Below, piece by piece: positions 17,616 through 26,434 of a stretch of DNA of 64,000 bases; position 1 is the first letter of the stretch; the number at the start of each line of letters is the position of its first letter. The notes under the pieces are model-generated. The model did no database searches. It was not told where the DNA came from and worked only from the letters and a program-made list of their open reading frames with translations. A program made the translations under genes and the position numbers. The stretch covers positions 124,001 to 188,000 of the forward strand of contig NZ_CP146093.1 in the NCBI RefSeq assembly GCF_037023145.1. Direction: 5' to 3'. The stretch is from Ralstonia sp. RRA (lineage in GTDB: Bacteria; Pseudomonadota; Gammaproteobacteria; Burkholderiales; Burkholderiaceae).

Positions 17616-18134
17616 TCAGTCAAATTTCCGGCGCAACACGATGGGCTTTCCACCCATGTTCTGTTTGGTCATCCAGGCTGCCAGCGCCGAATCCAGGTAG
17701 TCGGCATGACCTGGGAACCAGTCAAAGAGGGCCATTCCGATGTTTCGAACCAGTTCGGCGCCCGCCGTCCCCTGTGCGACGGCTTGCTTGACTTCATCGA
17801 TCGACTTCAGCACTGCCGCATGCTCGTCGACGTGGCAGTCCCGCGGAGGGAAGTTGGTGGAGCGCATCCATTCGTCTTCCTGCCCGAAATGGCTGATCGC
17901 GTGCTGCTCGAATTGTTCGATCGCTTCCGCGGCGCTTGCCTCCGAGCAGGTCACAAGTTTCAGTGCAAGCGTGTAGAACTCCTTATGCACATTGTCCATG
18001 GGCGTGAACCCGAGCAGACGCGCATCGGACCAGGCGAGACTGCTGTCGCTAGCCGGTGTCGGCGCACTGGCATCCCGGGTTGACGGGGTACGGGAGGACA
18101 TCTGGTCGTTCATGTTCAAGGTCTCATGTCGCAC
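17616..18134 (-). CDS. Bacteriohemerythrin (set B)
   Basis: 172 residues, or 165 if the ATG at 18113 is used. After a Ser/Thr/Ala-rich leader of about 30 residues comes a hemerythrin domain with the same ligand set as the set A copy: MDNVHKEFY, HAISHFGQEDEW, HVDEHAAVL and GHADYLD. The core SLAWSDARLLGFTPMD is nearly the same in both copies. It is downstream of ophA1 on the same strand, separated by a large hairpin at 18181. A role in O2 supply or sensing for the dioxygenase is inferred. Confidence 0.87.
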   Translation of the reverse strand: MRHETLNMNDQMSSRTPSTRDASAPTPASDSSLAWSDARLLGFTPMDNVHKEFYTLALKLVTCSEASAAEAIEQFEQHAISHFGQEDEWMRSTNFPPRDCHVDEHAAVLKSIDEVKQAVAQGTAGAELVRNIGMALFDWFPGHADYLDSALAAWMTKQNMGGKPIVLRRKFD

Positions 18135-18180
18135 CGGGGATGCGATTCAGGAACCGCGGCGCTGACGTGGCCGCGGCTTC

Positions 18181-18220
18181 GCACGTCGCGGATGTATCCA
18201 TGAATACATCTGCGACGTGC
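18181..18220. repeat. 17-bp inverted repeat between ophA1 and hemerythrin gene
   Basis: GCACGTCGCGGATGTAT (18181-18197) pairs with 18204-18220 with one mismatch around a 6-nt loop. It stands between the ophA1 stop (18305) and the hemerythrin start (18134). It may end ophA1 transcripts or protect the 3' end of processed RNA. It has no U tract for leftward reading. Confidence 0.75.
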
Positions 18221-18304
18221 TCCCATTTTACTGGCTGCGCAAAGGCCGTTGGCTCAGTACCTGGTCGGCAACAGCCGAGCAGAGGCGCTGCCATGGATGT
18301 GGGC

Positions 18305-19267
18305 TCAGAGGTCCAGTACCAGTTCGGCGGATTTAGCGCGCGACACACAAACCATGATCTGCGCTTCTTTCTCATCGTCCCGCAGCACCAGATCCCGATG
18401 ATCCGCCTCACCCGAGCACAGCCCGGTCCGGCAGGATCCGCAGGTGCCGCTTTCGCATGAGCTCGTAACGTGCAAGTTCGCGGCGCGCAGCACGTCAAGG
18501 ATCGAACGATCAGCCGGGATCTCCAGGGATGTGCCGGTGCGCTTGAGTTGGACCATAAACGGCGTGTTCACCTGTGCGTTCGCGTTGTTTGCGCCGAAGC
18601 TCTCAAAGTGAACCGTGCCAGACGGCCAGTGACCCGTCATGTCGCGCACCGTGTCCATCAGCATCTGCGGGCCGCAGCAGTAGATGTGTGCTGCCTTCGG
18701 CCGCTCGAACAGGGTCCAGAAGTCGAATGATTTGGCGGGGTCGCCGAAATCGTGGTGAATCTTCACTGTCGAGCGCCACTCGTCGCTGCTGAGTTCGTCT
18801 AGGAACGCCGTACCCTCGGGGTCGCGGGCCAGGTAGTACAGCTTGAAATCCCGCAAGCCTTCCGCCTTCAATTGGCGTGCCATCGACAGCATCGGCGTGA
18901 TGCCAATGCCACCCGCGACAAGAATGAACGACTTCGCGCGCTCGTCGAGCGGGAATTCGTTTCGCGGCAGGGACACGTCAATCAGATCCCCTGCGGACGT
19001 GTTGTCGATCAGGCTCATGGATCCGCCGCGACCGTTGCTGTCGCGCTTGACCGCGATGACATAACGATGACTTTCCTGCGAATCGTTGCAGAGGGAATAG
19101 CTGCGGCGCATGCCATTGGGCACCACGACGGTCAAATTCGATCCGGCTTCGAACGGCGGAAGAGGCGCGCCCTGTGGGTCGGTCAGCTCAAAGCGCCAGA
19201 TGTCGCGTGCAATCTTTTCCTTCTCCGCGATCTTCAGCGGCAGAAAACTGCTTTCCTGGGTAGTCAT
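18305..19267 (-). CDS. ophA1: Phthalate 4,5-dioxygenase reductase
   Basis: 320 residues. It is an NADH-dependent flavin/[2Fe-2S] reductase that feeds the phthalate dioxygenase. Visible are the flavin motif RRSYSLCND, the nucleotide site GGIGITP, CCGPQMLMD, and a C-terminal ferredoxin with Cys 271, 276, 279 and 307. The start follows a GGGAGA ribosome site. It is transcribed away from ophD, and the 263-bp gap between them carries two type B operators. The same separate placement of A1 is known for the oph genes of Burkholderia cepacia DBO1. Confidence 0.94.
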   Translation of the reverse strand: MTTQESSFLPLKIAEKEKIARDIWRFELTDPQGAPLPPFEAGSNLTVVVPNGMRRSYSLCNDSQESHRYVIAVKRDSNGRGGSMSLIDNTSAGDLIDVSLPRNEFPLDERAKSFILVAGGIGITPMLSMARQLKAEGLRDFKLYYLARDPEGTAFLDELSSDEWRSTVKIHHDFGDPAKSFDFWTLFERPKAAHIYCCGPQMLMDTVRDMTGHWPSGTVHFESFGANNANAQVNTPFMVQLKRTGTSLEIPADRSILDVLRAANLHVTSSCESGTCGSCRTGLCSGEADHRDLVLRDDEKEAQIMVCVSRAKSAELVLDL

Positions 19268-19329
19268 GTCTGTCTCCCTCTACTTGTCGACCTGATTTGC
19301 TTCACTTGATGGGTGGCCTGTATCTTATG

Positions 19330-19345
19330 ACTAGAGATCTAATTA
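19330..19345. promoter_or_regulatory. Type B operator candidate, ophA1 side
   Basis: ACTAGAGATCTAATTA has the core TAGAGATCTA, 62 bp upstream of the ophA1 start. It shares 14 of 16 positions with the site at 19431. Confidence 0.65.
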
Positions 19346-19430
19346 TGCAAGAGATGTAATCGGCGCGTAAAACTCTGGGCTCGGTATAAACCCTCACTTG
19401 TCACAGACACCAAGGCCTCGTAGTCTGATA

Positions 19431-19446
19431 ACTAGACGTCTAATTA
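19431..19446. promoter_or_regulatory. Type B operator candidate, ophD side
   Basis: ACTAGACGTCTAATTA contains the perfect 12-bp palindrome TTAGACGTCTAA read with its flanking bases as CTAGACGTCTAA. It lies 84 bp upstream of ophD. Together with 19330 it would let one regulator control both divergent transcripts. Confidence 0.65.
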
Positions 19447-19530
19447 AATGTTTGACAACGAGAGGCCGCCACCGCCCAGTGCGGAGGTCAGACCGATCGA
19501 GTCGACAAAACGCCCCCAAGAGACAACGAA

Positions 19531-20877
19531 ATGAGAGATTCCACGTTGAGCTACGTGGATGCGCCCCCGCATCTGAGCTCCGATTCCGTAGCCGTCGAGG
19601 CGACCTATCGCAAGATCACACTCAGGCTGATGAGCTTTCTGTTCCTCTGCTGGGTGCTGAACTATCTCGATCGCGTCAATATCAGCTTCGCGCAGTTGCA
19701 GTTGAAGCAGGACCTGGGACTGAGCGATGCCGCCTACGGGCTCGGCGTGAGCCTGTTCTTCATCGGCTACATCTTGCTCGAAGTGCCGAGCACGTTGCTG
19801 CTCAGGCGCATCGGCGCACGCAAGACCGTGACGCGGATCATGCTGTTGTGGGGCACCATTTCCACCGCCATGGCGTTCATGAACGCGCCCTGGCAGTTCT
19901 ACCTCGCCCGGACGCTGCTCGGTGCGGCCGAGGCGGGCTTCTGGCCGGGGATCATCCTCTATCTCTCGTTCTGGTATCCGGCGAAGCGTCGCGCCCGTAT
20001 CACGTCGCGATTCCTGCTGGCGATTGCCGCGGCCGGCATCATCGGCGGCCCGCTCTCGGGCCTGATTCTCCAGAATTTCACGGATGTCTGGGGCTTCCGC
20101 AACTGGCAGTGGCTGCTGTTCCTTGAGGGCCTGCCGGCTGTGCTTGCAGGTGTGTTTGCCTGGTTCTACCTGGTCGACAAACCGCAGGATGCGGCGTGGC
20201 TGACTGCCGCACAAAAGCGCATTGTCGTGGCCGCCCTGGAGGAAGAACATCGCCAGAAACCGGACAGCGCGCCGAGCCGCCTGATGGTTGCGCTGCGCGA
20301 CCCGCGCGTCTATGTGATTGCAGCAGGCTGGGCCACGGTACCCATTTGCGGCACGATCCTGAACTATTGGACGCCAACCATCATCAAGCAGACGGGCATC
20401 TCCAACATGCTGGAGATCGGCTTCCTGTCGGCATTGCCTTACATCGTTGGCGCCGTTGCCATGCTGCTGATTGCTCGCAGCTCCGATATGCGGCTTGAGC
20501 GTCGCTGGCACTTCTTTCTCTCTACAACGGCGGGTGCCGCGGGCGCAACGCTGTTGACCGTGCTGACCCACAACCCGGCCGCTGCGATCGTGTGCCTGAG
20601 CCTCGTTTCGGTGAGCTATTTCGCCGCCGCTGCCATCATCTGGACCATTCCGCCGAACTACCTCAAGGGCGAGGCGGCCGCGGGCGGGATCGGCGTCATC
20701 AGCAGTCTCGGCCAGGTCGGCGCCTTCTTCGCCCCGATCGTGCTCGGCTGGGTGAAGACCGTGACGGGCAGTTTCTCGGCGGGCATCTTGCTGGTTGCCG
20801 TGCTGGTCTTCACTGGTGGGATTGCGGTCCTCTTCGGCGTGCCACGTGAGCAACAGGCGCCGCAATCCGATGCGTGA
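19531..20877 (+). CDS. ophD: MFS phthalate permease
   Basis: 448 residues with about 12 transmembrane helices, of the anion:cation symporter (ACS) group that includes OphD, Pht1 and 4-hydroxyphenylacetate carriers. Helix 1 contains [15 protein letters not shown] with the family Asp-Arg, and the loop after helix 2 has the [11 protein letters not shown] signature. A soluble loop of about 40 residues divides the halves. It should import phthalate with protons across the inner membrane. It is first gene of an ophD-ophC unit (45 bp to ophC), under the type B operator at 19431. Confidence 0.92.
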   Translation: MRDSTLSYVDAPPHLSSDSVAVEATYRKITLRLMSFLFLCWVLNYLDRVNISFAQLQLKQDLGLSDAAYGLGVSLFFIGYILLEVPSTLLLRRIGARKTVTRIMLLWGTISTAMAFMNAPWQFYLARTLLGAAEAGFWPGIILYLSFWYPAKRRARITSRFLLAIAAAGIIGGPLSGLILQNFTDVWGFRNWQWLLFLEGLPAVLAGVFAWFYLVDKPQDAAWLTAAQKRIVVAALEEEHRQKPDSAPSRLMVALRDPRVYVIAAGWATVPICGTILNYWTPTIIKQTGISNMLEIGFLSALPYIVGAVAMLLIARSSDMRLERRWHFFLSTTAGAAGATLLTVLTHNPAAAIVCLSLVSVSYFAAAAIIWTIPPNYLKGEAAAGGIGVISSLGQVGAFFAPIVLGWVKTVTGSFSAGILLVAVLVFTGGIAVLFGVPREQQAPQSDA

Positions 20878-20922
20878 GAACGCACGCAATGGATCGATTT
20901 CGATTGTTAGAAAGGAACATCA

Positions 20923-21915
20923 ATGAGCAAGCTTCAACTTTCCATCGTCGTGGGCAACTATGACCGGATGCGTCCGCTGATCGACGGCGACGTCCAGATC
21001 GACGGCGTGGATCCCGTGTTCATGTTGCAGGACCCGGAAGAAATCTTCTTCCGTGCCTTCCGCCACGCAGACTACGACATTTGCGAGCTTTCGCTCAGCA
21101 GCTATTCGGTCAAGACGGCCGCCGGCACCTCGCCGTACATCGCCGTGCCGGTGTTCCCGTCGCGAGCGTTCCGGCACAGCTCGATCTACGTGCGTGCCGA
21201 TCGCGGCATCAACCGGCCGGAAGACCTGAAAGGCAAGCGGATCGGCGTGCCCGAATACCAACTCACGGCCAACGTGTGGGTTCGCATGTTCCTCGAAGAA
21301 GAGTATGGCGTGAAGGCGTCGGACATACTGTGGGTGCGCGGCGGTTACGAAGACCCGACGCGTGTGGAGAAGATCTCGCTGAAGCTGCCGGAAGGCGTCA
21401 TGCTTGAAAACGCCCCGGAAGGGAAGACGATCTCGAATCTGCTGGCCGAGGGCGAGATCGACGGCGTGATCGGGCCGCGTGCACCGTCGTGTTTCGACCG
21501 TGGGCACCCGCAGGTCAAGTACCTTTTCGACGACCCGCAAAAGAGCGCCGCGGAATGGTACGAGCGCCACAAGCTGTTCCCGATCATGCACACGCTCGGC
21601 ATCCGAAAGACACTGGCCGAGCAGCATCCGTGGCTGCCTGGCGCCATCGTGAAAGCCTTCGAGCATTCGAAGGAAGTGGCACTAGCCCGTTTGAGCGACA
21701 CGTCGGCGACCAAGGTGACGCTTCCGTTCATTGAAGACCAACTGCGCAACGCGCGACGCTTGATGGGCCACGATTTCTGGTCGTACGGATTCGCCAACAA
21801 TGAGCACGTGATCGACCGCTTCCTCGCTCAGCACCACGCCGAAGGGCTGTCGAGCCGCCGTCTTCAGCCGGCTGAGTTGTTCCACCCAGCCAGCCTGGAA
21901 AGCTTCAAGATCTGA
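20923..21915 (+). CDS. ophC: 4,5-dihydroxyphthalate decarboxylase
   Basis: 330 residues, co-linear with the set A copy at 6557 without gaps. It converts 4,5-dihydroxyphthalate to protocatechuate, the last step before central ring cleavage. Shared stretches include EEIFFRAFRHADYDICELSL and RGGYEDPTRVEKI; differences are scattered, which indicates old divergence rather than a fresh duplication. A GAAAGGAACATCA ribosome site precedes the ATG. It is second in the ophD-ophC unit. A porin remnant follows at once. Confidence 0.92.
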   Translation: MSKLQLSIVVGNYDRMRPLIDGDVQIDGVDPVFMLQDPEEIFFRAFRHADYDICELSLSSYSVKTAAGTSPYIAVPVFPSRAFRHSSIYVRADRGINRPEDLKGKRIGVPEYQLTANVWVRMFLEEEYGVKASDILWVRGGYEDPTRVEKISLKLPEGVMLENAPEGKTISNLLAEGEIDGVIGPRAPSCFDRGHPQVKYLFDDPQKSAAEWYERHKLFPIMHTLGIRKTLAEQHPWLPGAIVKAFEHSKEVALARLSDTSATKVTLPFIEDQLRNARRLMGHDFWSYGFANNEHVIDRFLAQHHAEGLSSRRLQPAELFHPASLESFKI

Positions 21916-21923
21916 TTCCGCTG

Positions 21924-22082
21924 CTGGTCGACTACGCGTTATCCAAGCGCACAGACGCGTATGTGGAAGGTCCTACGTCGCAACCGTTCAACGGCCAACT
22001 TCGGCTTTCGCGGTCCGACGTAGACCTGGTGCGGGGCACGGATCAAGCGGGTGTGACGGCCGGTATGCGTCATACCTTCTAA
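21924..22082 (+). pseudogene. C-terminal remnant of an outer membrane porin
   Basis: 53 codons read LVDYALSKRTDAYVEG and end AGVTAGMRHTF then TAA, the final strands of a Burkholderia-type porin with terminal Phe. There is no start and no upstream part. The segment begins eight bases after the ophC stop. It indicates that a phthalate porin gene once lay after ophC and was lost by deletion. Confidence 0.82.
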
Positions 22083-22179
22083 GTTCGTAACGCATCGGTG
22101 CGCTGCTGCCAAGCGGCACACGCACCGGCGAACGCGCTATGATGTCAGCCGTTTTGGTTACCGTCACGGCGAGGAAAGC

Positions 22180-22758
22180 ATGGTTGCAACACCCTCTTCC
22201 GGCAAAGCAAAGGCTTCCCGAGAGGATCCCATTCTGCGGCACTGGCGCGAGGCCGTGCCGGATGATCGTCTTGCGCACTTGGTCAAGGATGCGGGTCGCG
22301 CGATGGTGCGAGGGCTGCAAAGGCGTCTGGCGCAACATGAGGTCTCGTTTGGCCACTGGGCGTTTCTGCGCATCCTGTGGGTTACCGACGGGCTGACGCA
22401 GAAAGAACTCAGCGATGAGGCCGGCACCACCACACCGACCACTTTCAGCGCAGTGTCCGCGATGGAGAAACTCGGATACGTCGAACGTCGCTATGCCCCG
22501 GGCAATCGCAAGAACACGCACGTGTATCTCACGGCGCGCGGCCGTGCCCTGAAAAACAAGCTCGTTCCACTGGCTGAAGAAGTCAACGAGATCAGCGTCA
22601 AGGGCCTGAAGACCACGGAGATCAACCTTGCGCGCAAGGTGCTCCTGACGATCATCGAAAACATGGCGCGCGACGAAGCCGAGACGGATGACCCGGCGCT
22701 GCGGATACCGTCCACGCGGGAAATGGGCAGTCTGATCGCCTCGCGCGGCGAGGAGTAA
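22180..22758 (+). CDS. MarR-family regulator of catabolic set B
   Basis: 192 residues. The winged-helix core follows the same plan as the set A regulator: FGHWAFLRILWVTDG, then LTQKELSDEAGTTTPTTFSA and the wing RRYAPGNRKNTHVYLT, and a shared LVPLAEEVNEISVKG segment. The N-terminal 20 residues differ. It likely represses the oph genes through the type B operators at 19330, 19431 and 26419 and is relieved by phthalate or a metabolite (inference). No type B site is visible before its own gene, so it may not be autoregulated this way. Confidence 0.88.
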   Translation: MVATPSSGKAKASREDPILRHWREAVPDDRLAHLVKDAGRAMVRGLQRRLAQHEVSFGHWAFLRILWVTDGLTQKELSDEAGTTTPTTFSAVSAMEKLGYVERRYAPGNRKNTHVYLTARGRALKNKLVPLAEEVNEISVKGLKTTEINLARKVLLTIIENMARDEAETDDPALRIPSTREMGSLIASRGEE

Positions 22759-22900
22759 AAAAAAGTACTTGATGCGTGCGGCTCGCATCGGTTGTTGGCA
22801 GGTTTCCCTCTTTCACATATTCAATGGGTTGGCGACGGCGCTTCAGCGCGGCCGTCGTCGATCTCATACATTTTTTCCGCTCAATATACGGACCTATCAA

Positions 22901-23746
22901 ATGGATGTAGCAACCCACGCGGCGATGACGCGCAATGTCTGCGAAGCGCTCGCGGAAGATGTTGGCAATATCGACTGGACGTCCCAGCTCGTCGACCCCG
23001 CCGCCTCGGCCAAGGCGGTTCTCACGGTGCGCGAAGCTGCGGTGCTGTGCGGCAGGCCGTGGTTTGAAGAAACCCTGCGGCAGTGCGAGCCGGGCATCAC
23101 GATCGAATGGTTCGTTGGTGAAGGCGAATGGATGCGCGAAGGGCAGGCGGTGTGCCAGATCGGCGGGCCGGCGCGCGGCATTCTGACTGCGGAGCGCACG
23201 GCGCTCAATTTCATTCAACTGCTGTCGGGCGTGGCCACGGCGACGCACGCCTTGGTGGAGATCGTCAAGGGCACAAGGGCGCGGATTCTCGACACCAGAA
23301 AGACCCTGCCCGGACTGCGTCTGGCGCAAAAGTATGCGGTGCGCATCGGTGGTGGCGAGAACCATCGCCGAGGACTGTATGACGGGATCCTGATCAAGGA
23401 GAACCACATCGCAGCGGGTGGTGGGATTGCGCCGACGGTGCGCGCCGTGCAGGAACTTGGTGCGGGCGTGCCGGTGCAGGTCGAGGTCGAGACGCTGGAT
23501 GAACTGGCGCAAGCGCTCTCTGCAGACGCCGGGGCAATCCTGCTCGATAATTTCTCGCTGGAACAAATGCGGGAGGCGGTGCGCATCAACAACGGGCGCG
23601 CGAGCCTGGAGGTGTCAGGCGGCGTGACAACGGAAACGCTGCGTGCTATTGCGGAAACGGGCGTGGACCGCATTTCCGTTGGCGGGCTCACCAAGCATGT
23701 CAGGGCGGTGGATTTCTCGCTGCGGGTCGAGGCGCTAGGCGCGTAG
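22901..23746 (+). CDS. nadC: Quinolinate phosphoribosyltransferase, phthalate-cluster type (OphE)
   Basis: 281 residues from the ATG at 22901. It is a NadC-family enzyme that makes nicotinate mononucleotide from quinolinate and PRPP. Visible are RTALNFIQLLSGVAT, LDTRKTLPGLR, GGGENHRRGLYDGILIKENH and EVSGGV, all family signatures with their substrate-binding Arg, His and Lys residues. Phthalate is a structural analogue and competitive inhibitor of this enzyme. A phthalate-induced second copy (ophE) is known in Burkholderia cepacia DBO1 and improves growth on phthalate. The same role, keeping NAD synthesis going, is the best reading here. The upstream gap (22759-22900) has an imperfect GC hairpin (22833-22857) and no operator. 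Confidence 0.92.
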   Translation: MDVATHAAMTRNVCEALAEDVGNIDWTSQLVDPAASAKAVLTVREAAVLCGRPWFEETLRQCEPGITIEWFVGEGEWMREGQAVCQIGGPARGILTAERTALNFIQLLSGVATATHALVEIVKGTRARILDTRKTLPGLRLAQKYAVRIGGGENHRRGLYDGILIKENHIAAGGGIAPTVRAVQELGAGVPVQVEVETLDELAQALSADAGAILLDNFSLEQMREAVRINNGRASLEVSGGVTTETLRAIAETGVDRISVGGLTKHVRAVDFSLRVEALGA

Positions 23747-23799
23747 TGTTGGCTGGGGCAGTCCTCGTCGGCTGCCCACCGAGCCACGCAAAAACAAGA

Positions 23800-23827
23800 A
23801 GCCCTCGCTATGAACTGCGCGAGGGCT
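23800..23827. terminator. Bidirectional terminator between ophE and ophB
   Basis: The stem AGCCCTCGC (23800-23808) pairs with GCGAGGGCT (23819-23827), followed by a T-rich run. It sits between the convergent nadC-type gene and ophB. Confidence 0.85.
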
Positions 23828-23846
23828 TTCTGTTTTCTGGCGAGGA

Positions 23847-25034
23847 TCAGAGCGACACGTCTTTGCCGGTTTCGCTTGATTCCAGTATGGCGATGCAAAT
23901 CTCCAGCGTGCCCTTTGCCCACTCACCGTCATGAAGAGGCGCCTGCCCCGCGATGACGGCGTCGTAAAGTTCGTCGATCACTTCACCGCGCGGCACGGTG
24001 GGGCGGGAAAGCGGCAGCGTTTCCCGTTGCTGGTCGCCGTACACGATGATGGAATCGGGCAGGGGGCGCAGGTCGGCGTGCTCGCACGCCACGATTACCG
24101 GGCCGAAATGCTGATGGCAGCGTGTCGGCTCGTCTGCGGCGGTCGAGGGCGGCTTGTAGGCGGCGCCGCCATACGTGCCGGCAGCCTTGAGCTGCGCTTC
24201 ATCATTCGAGGAGGCGAGGGTCGCCAGCCGCCTACGAGCGCCACCGTAGGCATCGGGATTTGCATGGTCACCCATCTCGCCGATCCAGCCCATCCACTCG
24301 TCGCTGTTGAAGTGGCCATAACCGCTGTACGAGAGGGAGGCATAGGCGCCATTCTCGAACCAGATCAGCGCCGAATACGCGCCTTCGGTCGGACGCTTCG
24401 AGTCCCACCGGCCGACACTGGCGCGCAGGTGCGTCGCGCGCGAGCCCGCGAGCATCCGCACGATATCGACCTGGTGCGCGGCCTGGCTGAATACGGCACC
24501 GCCACCTTCAGCCGTCAAGAGTTCCTCGGGGCGGCGCGGCCGGTATAGATAGTCGGTGTAGTTGAAGGCCTGGATCATCTTCACCGCACCGAAATCGCCC
24601 GAGCGGATCAGTTCGCGCGTGCGCAGGTACGGCGTATCGAAGCTGTGGCAGTGTCCGACGATCAGATGCACGTTTGCAGCCCGGCACGCGGCGATCATGC
24701 GATCGCAGTCGGTCGCGTTGAGGGCCATCGGTTTCTCGACCAGCACGTGCTTGCCGTTGGCTGCGGCGATTTCGGTGTGCTGCGCGTGAAACTGATGGGG
24801 GCTGGCCACGTAGATAACTTCCACATCGGGGTCGCCGGCCAAGTCGAGCACGTCTGCGTAGGTCCGTGCGCCGAAATCGGCGGCGAACTGCTGCCGGGCT
24901 TCCTTGCGCGGGTCACACGCGGCGACGAGTTGAACCCTCGGGTCCTGCAGGAAGGTGGGCAACATCAGCGAAAACGCTCGCCCCAGTCCTGCGACCCCAA
25001 TGCGCAAACGGCGCTGTTCCATGGCCGGCTGCAT
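23847..25034 (-). CDS. ophB: Phthalate dihydrodiol dehydrogenase, Gfo/Idh/MocA family
   Basis: 395 residues from the ATG at 25034; an ATG at 25022 is also possible, and the second Met is kept in the decayed copy at 28484. The Rossmann motif [10 protein letters not shown] and the EKPMALN motif are present. It oxidises cis-4,5-dihydrodiol phthalate to 4,5-dihydroxyphthalate with NAD. It starts three bases after the ophA2 stop, so the pair A2-B is translationally coupled, the order I recall from DBO1. It differs clearly from the set A dehydrogenase, including an insert rich in Gly/Ala/Arg near residues 240-290. Confidence 0.92.
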   Translation of the reverse strand: MQPAMEQRRLRIGVAGLGRAFSLMLPTFLQDPRVQLVAACDPRKEARQQFAADFGARTYADVLDLAGDPDVEVIYVASPHQFHAQHTEIAAANGKHVLVEKPMALNATDCDRMIAACRAANVHLIVGHCHSFDTPYLRTRELIRSGDFGAVKMIQAFNYTDYLYRPRRPEELLTAEGGGAVFSQAAHQVDIVRMLAGSRATHLRASVGRWDSKRPTEGAYSALIWFENGAYASLSYSGYGHFNSDEWMGWIGEMGDHANPDAYGGARRRLATLASSNDEAQLKAAGTYGGAAYKPPSTAADEPTRCHQHFGPVIVACEHADLRPLPDSIIVYGDQQRETLPLSRPTVPRGEVIDELYDAVIAGQAPLHDGEWAKGTLEICIAILESSETGKDVSL

Positions 25035-25037
25035 GGC

Positions 25038-26369
25038 TTATTGCCTGACCTGATAGTCGGTGGCGATTGCTGCGGGCTCGTCATCCGGCAGGGCATGTTT
25101 CGCGCTGACATAACGGGCGGCGTACGCACGCCAGTCGCTTTCCTTCGGCACCACTGCCTGATACGAACAGACCGTCTGCGGGATCGCCTTTGCGCCGGTA
25201 CCGATGGCTTCGGCGTCCTGCTCGAACTCTGCGATGGCATCGAGCATGCGGCGACGGAATTCGACAATGGCGAGATCGCTCGCGCCCAGGCGCTCGTCCG
25301 AACGATTGGCGATCGGACCCATCGTGACCCACATGGCGATGTCCTGGTTCGGGAAGCCCGTGATGCCGGTGAAATTGCCGGCCTTCATTGCTTGGCGGTC
25401 TTGCCAGAAGCGGTTCTCGTGGTTACGTAGCGGACGGTAGCGCTCGTCCAGATCGGGGCCGATCTGTTGACGGAGGAACTTGCGCCAGGTTTCGGTTTCC
25501 GGCGTCGTCGCGGGATCGCCCCACGCGATGAAGTAGAACGCCGTATTCGTGTCGTCCATCGGCACGTTGATGTTGGCGACGTTATAGAGGTTGTTGGGTG
25601 GGATCAGCACGGTGCCGGGTGCAACGAACACCGTCGAGCGCACGTAGTCGTGCGTGTTGGCGTTGAAGATCGGGCGGCGCAGCGCAGCGTAGCGGAAACC
25701 ATATTCGGTGCGCTCGACCTGCAGGCGCGGTGCCTTGTCGGTGGACGGGCGCAGCCAGTTCTTCGACGTTGCCTCGGCGCCGCCGACGCGTGCCGGCACG
25801 AAGTCTGACGAATGCAGGCTTGAGCTGTGTGCGGAATCGATGGCGCCCTCAAGGACCTGTGCCCAGTTGCACGGCAGCAGCGCCTTTGCGATGCTTACAC
25901 GGGTGTCGGCGGTCGGTGCCCAGGCGGGTGCGACGAATTCGGGAATGGCGTCCTGCGGACCCATGTAAGCCCAGACCATGCCACCCCATTCCTTCGAAGG
26001 ATAGGCCTTGTGCTTGACCTTCTCGGTCATGCCGCTGGCGGCCGGCTCGGACACCATTTCCAGCACATTGCCCAGCACGTCGAACTTCCAGCCGTGGTAC
26101 AGGCAGCGCAGGCCACCGTCTTCGTTGCGACCGTACACCAGCGATGCGCGGCGGTGCGGGCAATACTCGTCCATCACACCGACGCGGCCTTCGTTGTCGC
26201 GGAACACGACCAGGTCTTCGCCGAAGACACGGGCCTTGACCGGCGCGCCGTCCGGTTCGCTGACTTCTTCAATCAGGCAAACAGGGGTCCAGTGCTGGCG
26301 CATCAGCTTGCCCATCGGGGCATCGCCTTCTACGCGGCACAACAGTTCATTCTCTTCATGGGTCAGCAT
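25038..26369 (-). CDS. ophA2: Phthalate 4,5-dioxygenase, oxygenase subunit
   Basis: 443 residues from the ATG at 26369, preceded by GGAGACAAAT; an in-frame ATG at 26402 is less likely. The Rieske ligands are Cys70, His72, Cys89 and His92. The iron site is GAIDSAHSSSLH with Asp178, His181 and His186. It adds O2 to positions 4 and 5 of phthalate using electrons from OphA1 and works as a single-subunit oligomer. It is expressed with ophB. A type B operator at 26419 covers the region 50-65 bp upstream of the start. Confidence 0.94.
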   Translation of the reverse strand: MLTHEENELLCRVEGDAPMGKLMRQHWTPVCLIEEVSEPDGAPVKARVFGEDLVVFRDNEGRVGVMDEYCPHRRASLVYGRNEDGGLRCLYHGWKFDVLGNVLEMVSEPAASGMTEKVKHKAYPSKEWGGMVWAYMGPQDAIPEFVAPAWAPTADTRVSIAKALLPCNWAQVLEGAIDSAHSSSLHSSDFVPARVGGAEATSKNWLRPSTDKAPRLQVERTEYGFRYAALRRPIFNANTHDYVRSTVFVAPGTVLIPPNNLYNVANINVPMDDTNTAFYFIAWGDPATTPETETWRKFLRQQIGPDLDERYRPLRNHENRFWQDRQAMKAGNFTGITGFPNQDIAMWVTMGPIANRSDERLGASDLAIVEFRRRMLDAIAEFEQDAEAIGTGAKAIPQTVCSYQAVVPKESDWRAYAARYVSAKHALPDDEPAAIATDYQVRQ

Positions 26370-26418
26370 ATTTGTCTCCAGGCGGTCGGTCGCCTTCGTC
26401 AACCGGTACCGTTCAATT

Positions 26419-26434
26419 CTATTAGAGATCTAGT
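26419..26434. promoter_or_regulatory. Type B operator candidate before ophA2
   Basis: CTATTAGAGATCTAGT read on the minus strand is ACTAGATCTCTAATAG, aligning with the two sites in the ophA1-ophD gap. It has the core TAGAGATCTA and lies 50 bp upstream of the ophA2 start. Confidence 0.65.

Noticed and set aside
19444..20889. Open frame of 481 codons opposite ophD
   Set aside because: Shadow of the MFS permease. The product is an implausible Arg/Gln/His-rich chain.
6557..21915. Invertible 15-kb segment between the two inverted decarboxylase genes
   Set aside because: The copies are inverted, but their DNA is diverged at many third positions, so recombination at useful rate is unlikely. There is no sign of exchange at their ends.
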